A stretch of DNA of 64,000 bases from positions 62,001-126,000 of the forward strand of contig JAIOKI010000001.1 of NCBI GenBank assembly GCA_028335825.1, written 5' to 3'. A program made the translations under genes and the position numbers. Shown here in pieces: positions 1 to 9,340 of the stretch (within the stretch, counting starts at the first letter, position 1; each line of letters starts with the position of its first letter). Origin of the DNA: Nosema muscidifuracis (taxonomy: Eukaryota > Microsporidia > Nosematidae). The notes under the pieces were generated by a model. The model worked only from the letters and a program-made list of their open reading frames with translations, was not told the DNA's origin and did no database searches.

Positions 1-1498
1 TATTTTCATATAATCCAAGTTCTTCTCCAGGTAATCTAAAACCAAATTTATTTTCTTTCTCTAAATATCTAAAATATGCTATTTTTATTAATGAATATCT
101 CATAAACTTAAAAAATAAATCATTAGACCCAAAACTAATATAATATCCATTATTATTTTCTAAATTAATCTTCTCACTAAGTGAAACATGTAAAAATAAA
201 TTATCTACTTTGTTAATTATACCTTTACATAATTTAACAAGATCTTCTGTATAAATATTTATATAAATATCATCTACATTTATATTATTATTATCATATA
301 TAAAAACTACCATAAAATCTACTTGTTTCTTAAACTTAACATAATGCCATGTCTCTTTTAATCTAAAATTCTCTTCTTTTTCAAGTGATTTCCACATTAT
401 TTTTAACCAATGATTTTCATTTAATTTAAGAATATTCTGAATAATTTTACATGATTCAAAATCTGAACAATCACAATTATTAATAGTAGTAGATAATGAT
501 AACTTATTACGTAATATCATAAGACTTTTAACTTCATTATGTTTTATATCACATTTTATAAAATTATTAGATGTTATGTAATAAAGAAAAGGTTGATAAA
601 ATTTCTTATATTTTTCTTTAAGAATAAGACTATACAAAATAGCTTGAGCTTTATGTGATACATCCATAGATTTACCACTTTTTATCTCTAATAAATTATT
701 ATATCCAACTATATCTACATTTCCTTTAAGATTCATATTTAAAGAAGCTATTCTTTTTTCACATTCTTCAAATTCTAAATTATATTTACTAAATGACATA
801 ATATTTTTTACTACTGATAATAAATCATCTTTAACTATTTTTTCTGTAGTATCACAACAATAAATATTAATTAAATTTTCATTAATTCCTTTAGTAATAT
901 TAGTCATAATAAATGATAAATTATAATTCTTATTAATTAAACAATTCTCCATAACTTCATGTAAAATTATTCCATTTACTAAACATTTATCATTAAAATT
1001 AAATCCAATATCAGCTATCTTATTATTTAAATAAGGATTATTTATACATCTTATAGAAGATATTAAATTTGTAATTGTCATTAAATCATCTTCTATAAAT
1101 AAATAATTAGTTTTATCATCTACATTGACATGTATAAAATTATCTTCGATTTTTTTAATTAATTCTTTATCACAACATAAACAACTCATTACAGTTATTT
1201 TAGTATTAATTTCATATTTTATATTAATCCATTCACCATATATAAAACATATTACATCATCTCCTTCTAGAATAATAGATTCTTTTGATTCTTTAATTTT
1301 TCTTATTATAAATTTAATATTCTGAGATTTAATTATTTCTGTTTGATGAAGAATCTCAGCTGATGTGAATGATAATTCACTATCTGCTATTGGTATTTCA
1401 TTTTCAAAATTATCTTTATTAGTATCACTCCAGAATGATATTGAAGATTTGCATTCAATTTTTAATTTTTTCAATGGATTATCGTTAGTATTTCCCAT
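1..1498 (-). CDS. DNA2: DNA2-type nuclease/helicase, N-terminal nuclease half (runs off the window)
   Basis: An open frame of 499 codons runs from an ATG at 1498 to the left edge without a stop, so the helicase half lies outside. The PD-(D/E)xK nuclease core is visible: D262 in GNVDIVG, then E271 and K273 in LEIKSGKS. It is followed by the usual HKAQAILYSL helix and by a cysteine cluster, CDCSDFESC (C342, C344, C349), matching the Fe-S ligands that close the Dna2 nuclease domain. In other eukaryotes Dna2 trims long Okazaki flaps and resects double-strand breaks. A CCC at 1504-1506 sits 5 nt before the ATG, supporting the start. The family call rests on motif order; the missing helicase motifs keep it short of certain. 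Confidence 0.85.
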   Translation of the reverse strand, partial: MGNTNDNPLKKLKIECKSSISFWSDTNKDNFENEIPIADSELSFTSAEILHQTEIIKSQNIKFIIRKIKESKESIILEGDDVICFIYGEWINIKYEINTKITVMSCLCCDKELIKKIEDNFIHVNVDDKTNYLFIEDDLMTITNLISSIRCINNPYLNNKIADIGFNFNDKCLVNGIILHEVMENCLINKNYNLSFIMTNITKGINENLINIYCCDTTEKIVKDDLLSVVKNIMSFSKYNLEFEECEKRIASLNMNLKGNVDIVGYNNLLEIKSGKSMDVSHKAQAILYSLILKEKYKKFYQPFLYYITSNNFIKCDIKHNEVKSLMILRNKLSLSTTINNCDCSDFESCKIIQNILKLNENHWLKIMWKSLEKEENFRLKETWHYVKFKKQVDFMVVFIYDNNNINVDDIYINIYTEDLVKLCKGIINKVDNLFLHVSLSEKINLENNNGYYISFGSNDLFFKFMRYSLIKIAYFRYLEKENKFGFRLPGEELGLYEN

Positions 1499-1589
1499 GT
1501 AAAGGGTTTAAAATATTTTATCCTTCATAATTAATATTAAAATTTCTCAATTTATAAATAATAAGATTTTTATAATTACCCTTAATAAA

Positions 1590-1797
1590 ATTAAATAACG
1601 TTATAAAATCATATAATTCTTCATTTTCTTAATTATTTCTTATAAAATCATCTATTTTTTCATATTTTTTAAAATTATTTCTTATAAAATCATCTAATTT
1701 TTCATATTTTTTTAAATTATTTTTAAATAAAGCATCTAATTTTTCACTTGATAAAAATATTTCAAATTTTTTACTTGATTAAAATATTTCGAATTCT
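1590..1797. repeat. Decayed tandem repeats of the KIN17 3' end
   Basis: This spacer holds three to four diverged copies of a unit of about 50 bp that also forms the last codons of the KIN17 gene. Read on the minus strand they give variants of YEKLDDFIRNNFKK beyond the present stop codon, with occasional stops between. It looks like a former C-terminal repeat extension of KIN17 that became untranslated. Confidence 0.7.
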
Positions 1798-2280
1798 TCA
1801 TTCAATAAAGTTATTTCTTATAAAATCATCTAATTCTTCATAATTTCCAAAATACTCTTCATAAGAATCTATCTCAATATCTTCTGATTCTTCTAAACTG
1901 AGCTCTTCACTATCTTCATTAATTTTTAAATTTTTAGATGGTATAAATCTATCATAACCTTTAACATACCATTTATCATTTTTTTTAATAATATCACAAT
2001 TATCAATTAAATCTTTACCAAGACTATCTAAATCTTTATATCCAACATCTCTAAATCCTATAGTATTATTTTTTATATAAGATTTATAAATATCATCTAA
2101 CAATTTATATTCATTATATCTGTACACAAATGAACATAAATTAGTTATAAACATTTTTCTAAATTTAATTTGATCAGATTTTATATTTTTCTGGTTATCT
2201 TTATGGGACTGACTTTCTGTATGAGATTTGTAAGCTTTTTTTGTTTTATATTTCCTATTACAGAATATACAAAATACCAT
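1798..2280 (-). CDS. KIN17: KIN17-like zinc finger / winged-helix protein
   Basis: 160 residues. A single C2H2 finger opens the protein (C4, C7, H20, H26), followed directly by a segment like the KIN17 winged helix (about residues 40-118), ending with KNDKWYVKGYDR, the counterpart of the human GWYIQYIDRD stretch. KIN17/Rts2 proteins are nuclear and bind nucleic acid, with proposed roles in DNA repair and RNA processing. This copy lacks the KOW and basic C-terminal parts of the human protein and ends instead in an acidic tail with EELDDFIRNN. A CCC lies about 16 nt before the ATG. Its 5' end has been duplicated in the adjacent promoter, and its 3' end is repeated downstream. Confidence 0.75.
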   Translation of the reverse strand: MVFCIFCNRKYKTKKAYKSHTESQSHKDNQKNIKSDQIKFRKMFITNLCSFVYRYNEYKLLDDIYKSYIKNNTIGFRDVGYKDLDSLGKDLIDNCDIIKKNDKWYVKGYDRFIPSKNLKINEDSEELSLEESEDIEIDSYEEYFGNYEELDDFIRNNFIE

Positions 2281-2390
2281 CTAAATATTTTAAAGGGTCC
2301 ATTATTAATTTTTATTTTAATTTCCTATTACAGAATATACAAAATACCATCTTAATATTTTAAAGGGTCTATTATTAATTTTTATTTTAT
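2251..2390. repeat. Two 70-bp tandem copies of the KIN17 start and promoter
   Basis: Copy 1 (2251-2320) and copy 2 (2321-2390) differ at only about three positions. Each contains the C-run, the start codon and the first ten codons of KIN17. In copy 2 the reading frame stops after 12 codons, giving a tiny leader-like frame. The duplication fills the divergent promoter between KIN17 and the SNARE gene. Confidence 0.9.
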
Positions 2391-2396
2391 ACCCTT

Positions 2397-2672
2397 ATGT
2401 ACGAACAAGAATCAGATGAAGAGGCTAATATTCTTAGATCTCGTGTTCAGACTCTTAAACACGTAGCTTTAGAAATATCTGATGAGATTAGATTTCAAAA
2501 TAAAGAGTTACAAAATTTACAACCAGGATTTGAGAATACACTTTCTAATATATTTAGGAATGTAGGGATTATAAAAAATATAAAGCCACAATATCTTAAA
2601 ACTTGGTTGTGGTATATAGGAGGAACACTTGTAATCTCATTTGTCTTTTTTGTTTTATTTTTATTTACTTAG
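2397..2672 (+). CDS. BET1: Bet1-like Qc-SNARE
   Basis: 91 residues with the layout of Bet1/Sft1: a short N-terminus, one SNARE heptad motif (about residues 10-65) with Q34 at the zero-layer position in IRFQNKEL, and a C-terminal membrane anchor (about 70-90, rich in F, V and L) with almost no lumenal tail. Bet1 acts in ER-to-Golgi vesicle fusion together with Sed5, Bos1 and Sec22. The start has CCC directly upstream with two T before the ATG. It is transcribed away from KIN17. Sft1 is the main alternative; the motif wording fits Bet1 somewhat better. Confidence 0.8.
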   Translation: MYEQESDEEANILRSRVQTLKHVALEISDEIRFQNKELQNLQPGFENTLSNIFRNVGIIKNIKPQYLKTWLWYIGGTLVISFVFFVLFLFT

Positions 2673-2749
2673 ATTAAATTTTTTATGCATGCATAAATAT
2701 TTTTATAATAGAATTTGTCTTTAATAATAAATTGTAAGTTTATAAATTT

Positions 2750-3015
2750 AAATAGTAAAAAATAGCATAAATAAAAATAACACATATATGAAATTAACAT
2801 ATTAAAAAAATAACACATATATGAAATTAATATATACAAATTAAGTGACATATAAAAAAAATAAAATATGAAATAACACATATATAAAAATAAAATATAA
2901 AATAACACATATAAAAATAAAATATAAAATAACACATACAAAAATAAAATATACAAAAAATCAATATAAAATAAAATATACAAAAAATCAATACAAAAAT
3001 AAAATATATAAATAA
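2750..3015. repeat. AT-rich tandem repeat array in a spacer
   Basis: Degenerate repeats of a unit like AAAATAAAATATAAAATAACACATAT. A long open frame on the minus strand here encodes only Y/F/L repeats and is a by-product of the array, not a gene. The spacer lies between the 3' ends of BET1 and RPL8. Confidence 0.8.
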
Positions 3016-3022
3016 AATTAAT

Positions 3023-3736
3023 TTATTTCTTGCTTCCTTTTACTCTACCAGTTCTTCTAGCTCCAATCAATCCCATAAGCTGAGCATGTGGTCTTCTCTT
3101 AGAAATAGTAGTTGGTCTACCAACGTGTTGATGATTACCTCCTCCAAATTTATGATCTACTGGATTCATAGCTACACATCTAACTCTTGGCCATTTCTTA
3201 CCATGTGCTTTATGGAAATAATGAGCTACTGAAGCCTTAAGGAAAGGCTTCTCCTTAATACCACCAGCAGCAGGTACTCCTACAATACATCTTACTTCAC
3301 TACTAAAGACTTTCTTTTGTCCACTTGGTAATCCTAAAACAGTTTCATTAGATTCTTCTCTGTGATTGACTACTACAGAATAAGCTCCACCTGTCATTCC
3401 TACACATCCACCATCTTCATAATCATACTCAATAGAATGAACTGCCATACCTCCTGGTACATTCTTAAGTTTAGTGATGTTACCAATCTGAACAGGTGCA
3501 TTATCTCCTATGATAATATTCTGACCAGTGTAAATACCTTCAGTAGCTATTACAGAATATACTTCATCATTAAATTTTATATGAGCTAATGGTACTCCTC
3601 TTCCTCTTTCATGTACTAAATCTACTACTGTACCTTCAGTACATTCAGATATACTAGGGTACTTAGCTGAACTAAGATTGTGGGAGTTTCTCTCTTTTTT
3701 TTTCTCCTGTCTAATTTTTCTTGTAACTTTACCCAT
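3023..3736 (-). CDS. RPL8: 60S ribosomal protein L8 (uL2)
   Basis: 237 residues, close to the eukaryotic length but short at the C-terminus compared with about 257 in animals. The uL2 signature is intact: GRGVPLA near 45, the SH3-like region with [15 protein letters not shown] near 136, then the peptidyl-transferase loop GGGNHQH at 198-204 and the basic end [11 protein letters not shown]. uL2 is a core protein of the large subunit needed for the peptidyl-transferase centre. CCC is 5 nt before the ATG. Codon use is less AT-biased than in neighbours, as expected for a highly expressed gene. It shares a spacer of only 22 bp with the divergent gene at 3759. Confidence 0.98.
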   Translation of the reverse strand: MGKVTRKIRQEKKKERNSHNLSSAKYPSISECTEGTVVDLVHERGRGVPLAHIKFNDEVYSVIATEGIYTGQNIIIGDNAPVQIGNITKLKNVPGGMAVHSIEYDYEDGGCVGMTGGAYSVVVNHREESNETVLGLPSGQKKVFSSEVRCIVGVPAAGGIKEKPFLKASVAHYFHKAHGKKWPRVRCVAMNPVDHKFGGGNHQHVGRPTTISKRRPHAQLMGLIGARRTGRVKGSKK

Positions 3737-3758
3737 TTGAAGGGTTAAAAAATTTTAA
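3737..3758. promoter_or_regulatory. 22-bp shared divergent promoter (RPL8 / MPP10 N-part)
   Basis: Only 22 bp separate two divergent start codons. The GGG at 3742-3744 is the CCC signal of RPL8; for the plus-strand gene the nearest CCC (3732-3734) lies inside the RPL8 start. Both genes must share, or overlap, one control element. Confidence 0.6.
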
Positions 3759-4283
3759 ATGGAAATGGTAAAAGAAATTTATGATGAGATAAATAAGAAA
3801 TATGAATGTAGTGAGATATATGTAGAAGGATTTACTACAGACCAGATTTATTATCAGATAGAAGAGTTATGTGATAAAGTTTTAGATAAGAATGAAAAGA
3901 TAGTTAATAAAAATTATGAAAAATTTTTAACTAATTTTAAAGAGGATTTTGAAGAAAAAGATTTTGAAGAAGAAGATTTTGAGAATGATGAAGAAAAAGA
4001 TTTTGAAGAAGAAGATTCTAAGAATGATGAAGATAATGATTTAGATGAAGAAGATCTTGAAGCAGCAAATAATGAATCAGATGAAGAAGAAGTTAATAAA
4101 TCAGATGAATCAACAGATAGCTTCGAAGAAAAAAGAAAACTTCTTAATGAAGATATCTCTGAAGAAGAATCTTCAATAGAAGAAGATACTTTATCCGACG
4201 AAGGATCTATAGAAGATCCAGAAGATTTAAAAGATATTCCTGCATCAGAATTATTTAAAAAGTTAGACAAGAATATTAAATAA
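3759..4283 (+). CDS. MPP10 N-terminal part as a separate gene
   Basis: 174 residues. Residues 18-41 (EIYVEGFTTDQIYYQIEEL) line up with the conserved N-terminal box of the U3 snoRNP protein Mpp10 (human LVIENFDDEQIWQQLEL), keeping I-V-E, F, Q-I, Q and E-L. The rest is a long acidic tract with repeated DFEEEDFEND blocks, like the acidic middle of Mpp10. The C-terminal half of Mpp10 is absent here but is encoded convergently at 4286-4753, 2 bp from this stop codon. Mpp10 works with Imp3 and Imp4 in early 18S rRNA processing. The identification of this piece rests on one short box plus context, so it is less secure than its partner. Confidence 0.65.
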   Translation: MEMVKEIYDEINKKYECSEIYVEGFTTDQIYYQIEELCDKVLDKNEKIVNKNYEKFLTNFKEDFEEKDFEEEDFENDEEKDFEEEDSKNDEDNDLDEEDLEAANNESDEEEVNKSDESTDSFEEKRKLLNEDISEEESSIEEDTLSDEGSIEDPEDLKDIPASELFKKLDKNIK

Positions 4284-4285
4284 AT

Positions 4286-4753
4286 TTATTTGAGTACAGT
4301 CACATTTTTAATATTTTCAAGAGTTTTAGTTTTTAACTTCCTCTTATCTTTCTTAACCTCTTTTTTGATAACTGAAACTACTTCTGTATCAGGCATGAAC
4401 CCAAAAGATCCAAAATCACTTATTTTTAATAAATCACTTTCTATTTCATTATACAAATCTATAATATCTTTGTTATCTTCTTCATTGTTCTCAATTTCTT
4501 CTTCTTCTTCAACATATTCCTTGGAAAAATCAAAATTATCGAATGTTCCTTCACGTAATCTTTGTAATGTCATTTTTAATATCTCTGTATTTTGTTTAGT
4601 AGATATTGGTTCTATTTGTTCAGTTACATTGTAATGTATTTCTTTTTTATTTAATAAAGAATTTACTGGTCTTTTTTTACTATCTACTTCTCCTAAATAT
4701 TGCCAATCTTTCTTTTTTATAAGACTTTTTTCTATTTCTTTGATGTTGTACAT
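4286..4753 (-). CDS. MPP10: MPP10 C-terminal part as a separate gene
   Basis: 155 residues that begin directly in the conserved C-terminal region of Mpp10: EIEKSLIKKKDWQYLGEV and KKRPVNSLL match human LEKELLEKKPWQLQGEV and QKRPENSLL, followed by the HYNVTEQIEPIS and LRISDFGSF-like boxes (here LLKISDFGSFGFMPD). The N-terminal box and the acidic region typical of the family are missing; a candidate for them is the convergent gene ending at 4283. It has its own CCC (7 nt before the ATG), so it looks like a functional gene rather than a fragment. Predicted role: U3 snoRNP / small-subunit processome, binding Imp3 and Imp4. Confidence 0.85.
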   Translation of the reverse strand: MYNIKEIEKSLIKKKDWQYLGEVDSKKRPVNSLLNKKEIHYNVTEQIEPISTKQNTEILKMTLQRLREGTFDNFDFSKEYVEEEEEIENNEEDNKDIIDLYNEIESDLLKISDFGSFGFMPDTEVVSVIKKEVKKDKRKLKTKTLENIKNVTVLK

Positions 4754-5555
4754 AGAAAGGGCTTAGAAAATATTTATTAATGGTTAAGATCTATTATATT
4801 AAAAGAATATACATAAATATAATTTAAAGTAAGACAATCTTTTATAAATAAATGATTCAGACTCTTTATTGTTAAGAAGTACTCATCAAAAAATTTAAAA
4901 AATTGTAACTGATTTTAAAGAATTAACATTAAATAATAGATAAGATTTTGGAATATATCAAGATAAAGAACATAATCTAATTAAAGGAGAAATATTAATT
5001 ACATATACAATACTAATTATAATAGAAAGAAATATGATTTACAATCTAATTATAATAAAAATAAATATAATTTACAATACTAATTATAATATTGAAATAT
5101 CTAACAATAATTAGAGAGATTTTAAGTGATAATCAAACATACTATCTGATACATCCATAATATATAAAAAAAGATGATGGCTAATATGTTATAAATATAT
5201 AAAATATAATAAGCTAAATCTACATGAATAGATAAATAAAAACAAATTAAAACTACATGAATAGATAAATAAAATTTTTTAATACATTTTTACTATCTTT
5301 TTAATGGCTTTTTAACTCTGATATTTCTTGAGTAAATAAATAATTTAATTTATCTTGTTATATAAATTAATCTAAGAATTTTAATAAAACTTCTAAAAGT
5401 ACAGATATAATGAAAAAATATTCTAATAATTACCATTAGTCTTTAAGAAGATAGAAAATAATTTAAAATACAACATTCTTGAAAAAATCAAATTAAACTT
5501 AAATAAATAGAATTAATTAATTTATAAAAATATTTAAAAAAATGTAAAGAATATT
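4754..5555. other. Gene-free spacer, 0.8 kb
   Basis: AT-rich with short imperfect repeats, for example AATACTAATTATAAT variants at about 5010-5100 and a doubled stretch around CATGAATAGATAAATAAAA at 5220-5275. I see no coding signal and no C-run start signal. Confidence 0.6.
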
Positions 5556-8500
5556 TTATTCATCTACAACCTTCTGATTAACATTTTTGATTAATGACTC
5601 ACACCTTTTTAAAGCTAAATCTTCAGATATTCCAAATACTTCTTCTACATTAATCAACCCTTTTTCTAGAAGATGATCCCTTAATTCAATATCTTTTTCT
5701 CTAGTCCATGTTCTTGGCATATTAACCTTTCTTACATTAGCAATTTCTCCAAGTTCACTTAACCTATCAAAAAACATAATCCTTTCAAAACATTCTCCTT
5801 CACTTTGTGATCTTGATCTTCTTACTGTATTCAATATCTTATCAATATTCTCTTTTAATGAATTAATATCTTTGTCTCCTAAATATTTAAGAACATTTTC
5901 TTCATTAATTTCTGTTACTTTTCCAAAATTCATTATCGTTTTATAATTTAAACTATCTGCTTCAGCCATTTCTTTCATTCTATTTAGTGTAGATATTATC
6001 TTTCTTAATCTTTGATTACATTCTTCATCAGGTTTATTTCGTATCTTCTCTGGATAATTACCATACCCATTCATTAATACACAATCAACTAATTTCTTAT
6101 CATCTTCTTGATTCCATCCTCGAGATTTTTCTACATTTAATTGTTCTGTTTGTAATAAAGAATTTAAAATAAAAATCAATTGAATTCTTAAAAGACATTT
6201 CTCACCAAACTTATTGTAAATATCCTTGTATTTTTCAAACAAACTTGGATCATAATTCTCATCAAGAACTTGTTCCATACAATGTGAAAAATCTGATCGA
6301 ATTTTTTGATTTTGTAACTGATCAATTAAATATTTAACAAGATATTTGAAATGAATTTTTGGGTCTCTTAAATTATATATATTTGTATCAACTGATTCTA
6401 CTAAATTATATCCATCAAATATTAAACCTAATTTTCTTATTCCTTGTTTCAATGATATTAAAAATATTTTTAAAGTTTGATTCTCATAAAATTCTACATC
6501 ATTTTCAACTTCTAAAGGTACATCCATATGTTTGTCTATCTCTAATATCTCTTCGGATGTTAAAATATCATCTCTTGCTAGTCTTCTCATTTGTCTTTTT
6601 ACTCTTCCTTCATTTTCTTCATTACGTTTTTTATTTAATAAATTATCCCAGAAATCTGGATCGTCGATTTCTTCGTCGACTTGAAACGAAGCCTTTGAAA
6701 ATACATTTCCTCCATCAGAATGTTTGATTACTTTTGTTCTTCTTTCTAAAATCTGATCAATATCTTCTTCACAGAATTTTTTACTAGCTTCATCTGTCTC
6801 CATTAATACTCCATACGCACCTTTTCGCAATAACATTTCTATAGCATCTTTTTTCTTAACTTTTTCATTCTTCTGTCCTTCAAATGTCATTTTTTGTAGT
6901 ACAGCTCTATCAAGACCTAATTTCATACCAGCTTTATCAAACATTTCTCTTTCATATGTATTTCTTGTTACTAATCTATAAATCTTTACTTCATTAGTTT
7001 GACCTATTCTATGACATCGAGCTTGAGCTTGTAAATCATTTTGTGGATTCCAATCTGAATCAAAGATAATAACTGTATCAGCTGCAGTTAAATTTATACC
7101 AACTCCACCTGCTCGAGTACAAAGTAAGAAAACGAATACATCGCTATTGGCGTCACTAAATCTATCGATAGCTGCTTGTCTATGATCACCACGTACACCT
7201 CCATCAATTCTCTCGAATTTGTATTTCTTATATGCAAGATATTCACCTAATAAATCGAGACATTTCGTCATCTGAGAAAATATTAAAACTTTATGTTTAC
7301 CGTACAACTTATTAAGTAATTTATCTAAAAGAACTAATTTTCCACTACTTTGTATTAAAATTTTATAATACTCATCAATATCTGTTATTATATTATTAGA
7401 TACAATTATTTTCTGAGAATTTGATACAGATGGTATACCTATCTGTGATAAATCTTCTTTTTCTACTACTGGTGAATCAACAGCTTCTTTCTTTTTTCTT
7501 TTTATAAAATCTCCAATAATTTTTTCTTCAGCTCCTTTAATTAAATATGGGTGTATACAACATTTTCTTAATTCCATCATAGCATTCAATAAATTAGGTG
7601 CAGAATCTTTGCAACCTTTTGTCAAAAAATCTAAATTTTTTTCTAAAATTGCTCTATAATATCTTTTTTGTATCATAGTAAGTTCTACTTCTACAATTGT
7701 CTCTTCCTTCATAGGAATAGTTTTTTCAACATCTTCTTTCATTCTTCTTAACATAAGAGGTCTAAGCAAGCCTTGAAGTTTTTCTACATCAGTACTGTTT
7801 TCTAATTTATATTCATTAAGAAATCTACTACTATCTGAAAACTCAGTAGGAGAAATAAAATTAAGTAGTGCCCATAATTCAATTATATTATTTTGTAGTG
7901 GTGTACCACTTAATAAAACTTTATGACTAAAATTTATATTTCTTAAAGTACTTGCTGCTTTTGAAGTCGCATTTTTTAATCGATGAGCTTCGTCAAAAAT
8001 TCCAACAGACCAACTAAATTGAGAAAGATGATCAAATCCTGCCATTACCATTTCATAAGTAGTTATCATAACATCAAAAAGTCGAATATTAGCATTATTA
8101 GTCTTTAAAAAGAATTCATAAGCTGCTATCATTTCTCTTCCTTGTATACTTCCATGATAAATTAATACACGTAAATCTGTCCAAGCTAAAAATTCTCTTT
8201 CCCAATGTACAATAGTACTTAAAGGTGCTACTATTAAAACTGGTCCTACATAATCAAATTTAGTAAACAGACTATTTACGAAAACAACTGATTGAACTGT
8301 TTTACCAAGACCCATTTCATCAGCCATTATACAACTCACTTTATAGTACCATCTATTTAATAACCAATTTAATCCTTCTAACTGATAAGCTCTTAATTTA
8401 TTTTCATTTTTAAATACAGGAGATTCATCAAATTTAAGCTGCATTTCTCTTGGAGGACGCCATTCTAATGGATATCTCATAGTTCGCATTTTTTTTCTAT

Positions 8501-9332
8501 CCCTATATTTTTTTAATTCTTCTTCAAATCCTTCACATTTACCTACAACTTCAGCTTTTTCTTCTGTACTCAATTCGTAAGGAAGTTTTTTCCATTTAAC
8601 AAAAAAAACTTTTCCATTTTTGTAATCTTCATGAATGACTCGATCTACTTTAATATATTCTGGATCAAATGGTTCAGCCATAGGTCTAAATCTTTTAACC
8701 TTTATAGCACCTCCTTTAGTTTTAGCAATTTCTTCTTTTTTAATATAATCACAATGTAAATAACTTTGATATCTAAATTTAACTAAGAAACTGTCATTTT
8801 CTTCATCATATTTTAATAATTTTTCTATAGCATCTTCTTCTTCATATTCTATATCAGTATCTATACTTTCATTATCTTTCAATTCTACTCTTCTAGTATG
8901 TACAATACTAGCAGCTGCTCTTTTTTGTCTTTTTTCAGGAATATAAGTTGTTCGCTCTTCTTTTTTTTTAATTACTGGTACAGGTTTATTATAAATTACT
9001 CGAGGTTGAGTATTAAACATAGATTGAGGTTGTACATTTTGATAAAAATTAACAGGGTTTATATTTAAATTCATATTAGATGATGGCGGGATATTAAATG
9101 TATTATAAAATCCTCTTTGTATAAGTGGATTAATATAAAGCATTTGATTACCATGAGGTTGTTGATAATGATGACCTAAAGGTGCTTCATATAGTACATT
9201 ATTAGATCTCTGTGGTTGTTTAGTATGTTGATTTTCCCATTTTCTTGGTCTACCCCTTCTTCTTACAATTTTTTCTTCACTGCTACTGGTGCTATCCACT
9301 GAAGATTCAATACTTTCTGAACTTGAATTCAT
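5556..9332 (-). CDS. CHD1: CHD1-type chromatin remodelling ATPase
   Basis: About 1258 residues. An AT-hook-like RRRGRPRK lies near residue 24. Two chromodomain-like segments follow (SFLVKFRYQSYLHCDYI and VFFVKWKKLPYE, about 170-260). The SNF2 motor comes next: DEMGLGKT near 340, DEAHRLKN near 447, and the second lobe ending with CHRIGQ near 780. The C-terminal part has SANT/SLIDE-like helices (WNQEDDKKLVDCVLMNG and TWTREKDIELRDHL). Tandem chromodomains plus motor plus C-terminal DNA-binding domain is the CHD1 plan; it slides and spaces nucleosomes behind RNA polymerase II. The open frame begins at 9344, but the CCCCCC run (9335-9340) sits between that ATG and the next Met at 9332, so I place the start at 9332. 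Confidence 0.92.
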   Translation of the reverse strand: MNSSSESIESSVDSTSSSEEKIVRRRGRPRKWENQHTKQPQRSNNVLYEAPLGHHYQQPHGNQMLYINPLIQRGFYNTFNIPPSSNMNLNINPVNFYQNVQPQSMFNTQPRVIYNKPVPVIKKKEERTTYIPEKRQKRAAASIVHTRRVELKDNESIDTDIEYEEEDAIEKLLKYDEENDSFLVKFRYQSYLHCDYIKKEEIAKTKGGAIKVKRFRPMAEPFDPEYIKVDRVIHEDYKNGKVFFVKWKKLPYELSTEEKAEVVGKCEGFEEELKKYRDRKKMRTMRYPLEWRPPREMQLKFDESPVFKNENKLRAYQLEGLNWLLNRWYYKVSCIMADEMGLGKTVQSVVFVNSLFTKFDYVGPVLIVAPLSTIVHWEREFLAWTDLRVLIYHGSIQGREMIAAYEFFLKTNNANIRLFDVMITTYEMVMAGFDHLSQFSWSVGIFDEAHRLKNATSKAASTLRNINFSHKVLLSGTPLQNNIIELWALLNFISPTEFSDSSRFLNEYKLENSTDVEKLQGLLRPLMLRRMKEDVEKTIPMKEETIVEVELTMIQKRYYRAILEKNLDFLTKGCKDSAPNLLNAMMELRKCCIHPYLIKGAEEKIIGDFIKRKKKEAVDSPVVEKEDLSQIGIPSVSNSQKIIVSNNIITDIDEYYKILIQSSGKLVLLDKLLNKLYGKHKVLIFSQMTKCLDLLGEYLAYKKYKFERIDGGVRGDHRQAAIDRFSDANSDVFVFLLCTRAGGVGINLTAADTVIIFDSDWNPQNDLQAQARCHRIGQTNEVKIYRLVTRNTYEREMFDKAGMKLGLDRAVLQKMTFEGQKNEKVKKKDAIEMLLRKGAYGVLMETDEASKKFCEEDIDQILERRTKVIKHSDGGNVFSKASFQVDEEIDDPDFWDNLLNKKRNEENEGRVKRQMRRLARDDILTSEEILEIDKHMDVPLEVENDVEFYENQTLKIFLISLKQGIRKLGLIFDGYNLVESVDTNIYNLRDPKIHFKYLVKYLIDQLQNQKIRSDFSHCMEQVLDENYDPSLFEKYKDIYNKFGEKCLLRIQLIFILNSLLQTEQLNVEKSRGWNQEDDKKLVDCVLMNGYGNYPEKIRNKPDEECNQRLRKIISTLNRMKEMAEADSLNYKTIMNFGKVTEINEENVLKYLGDKDINSLKENIDKILNTVRRSRSQSEGECFERIMFFDRLSELGEIANVRKVNMPRTWTREKDIELRDHLLEKGLINVEEVFGISEDLALKRCESLIKNVNQKVVDE

Positions 9333-9334
9333 AA

Positions 9335-9340
9335 GGGGGG
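9335..9340 (-). promoter_or_regulatory. C-run start signal of the CHD1 gene
   Basis: Six C (minus strand), two nt before the ATG at 9332. The same CCC-TT-ATG spacing precedes the BET1 start. It lies inside the longest open frame and therefore argues against the ATG at 9344. Confidence 0.6.

Noticed and set aside
2669-2983. 104-codon minus-strand frame rich in Y, F, L and C
   Set aside because: It is a translation of the AT-rich tandem repeats in the spacer; no C-run start signal and no domain.
3914-4270. Ser-rich minus-strand frame opposite the MPP10 N-part
   Set aside because: Antisense of Asp/Glu codons (GAA/GAT) always gives Ser/Phe-rich frames; no independent support.
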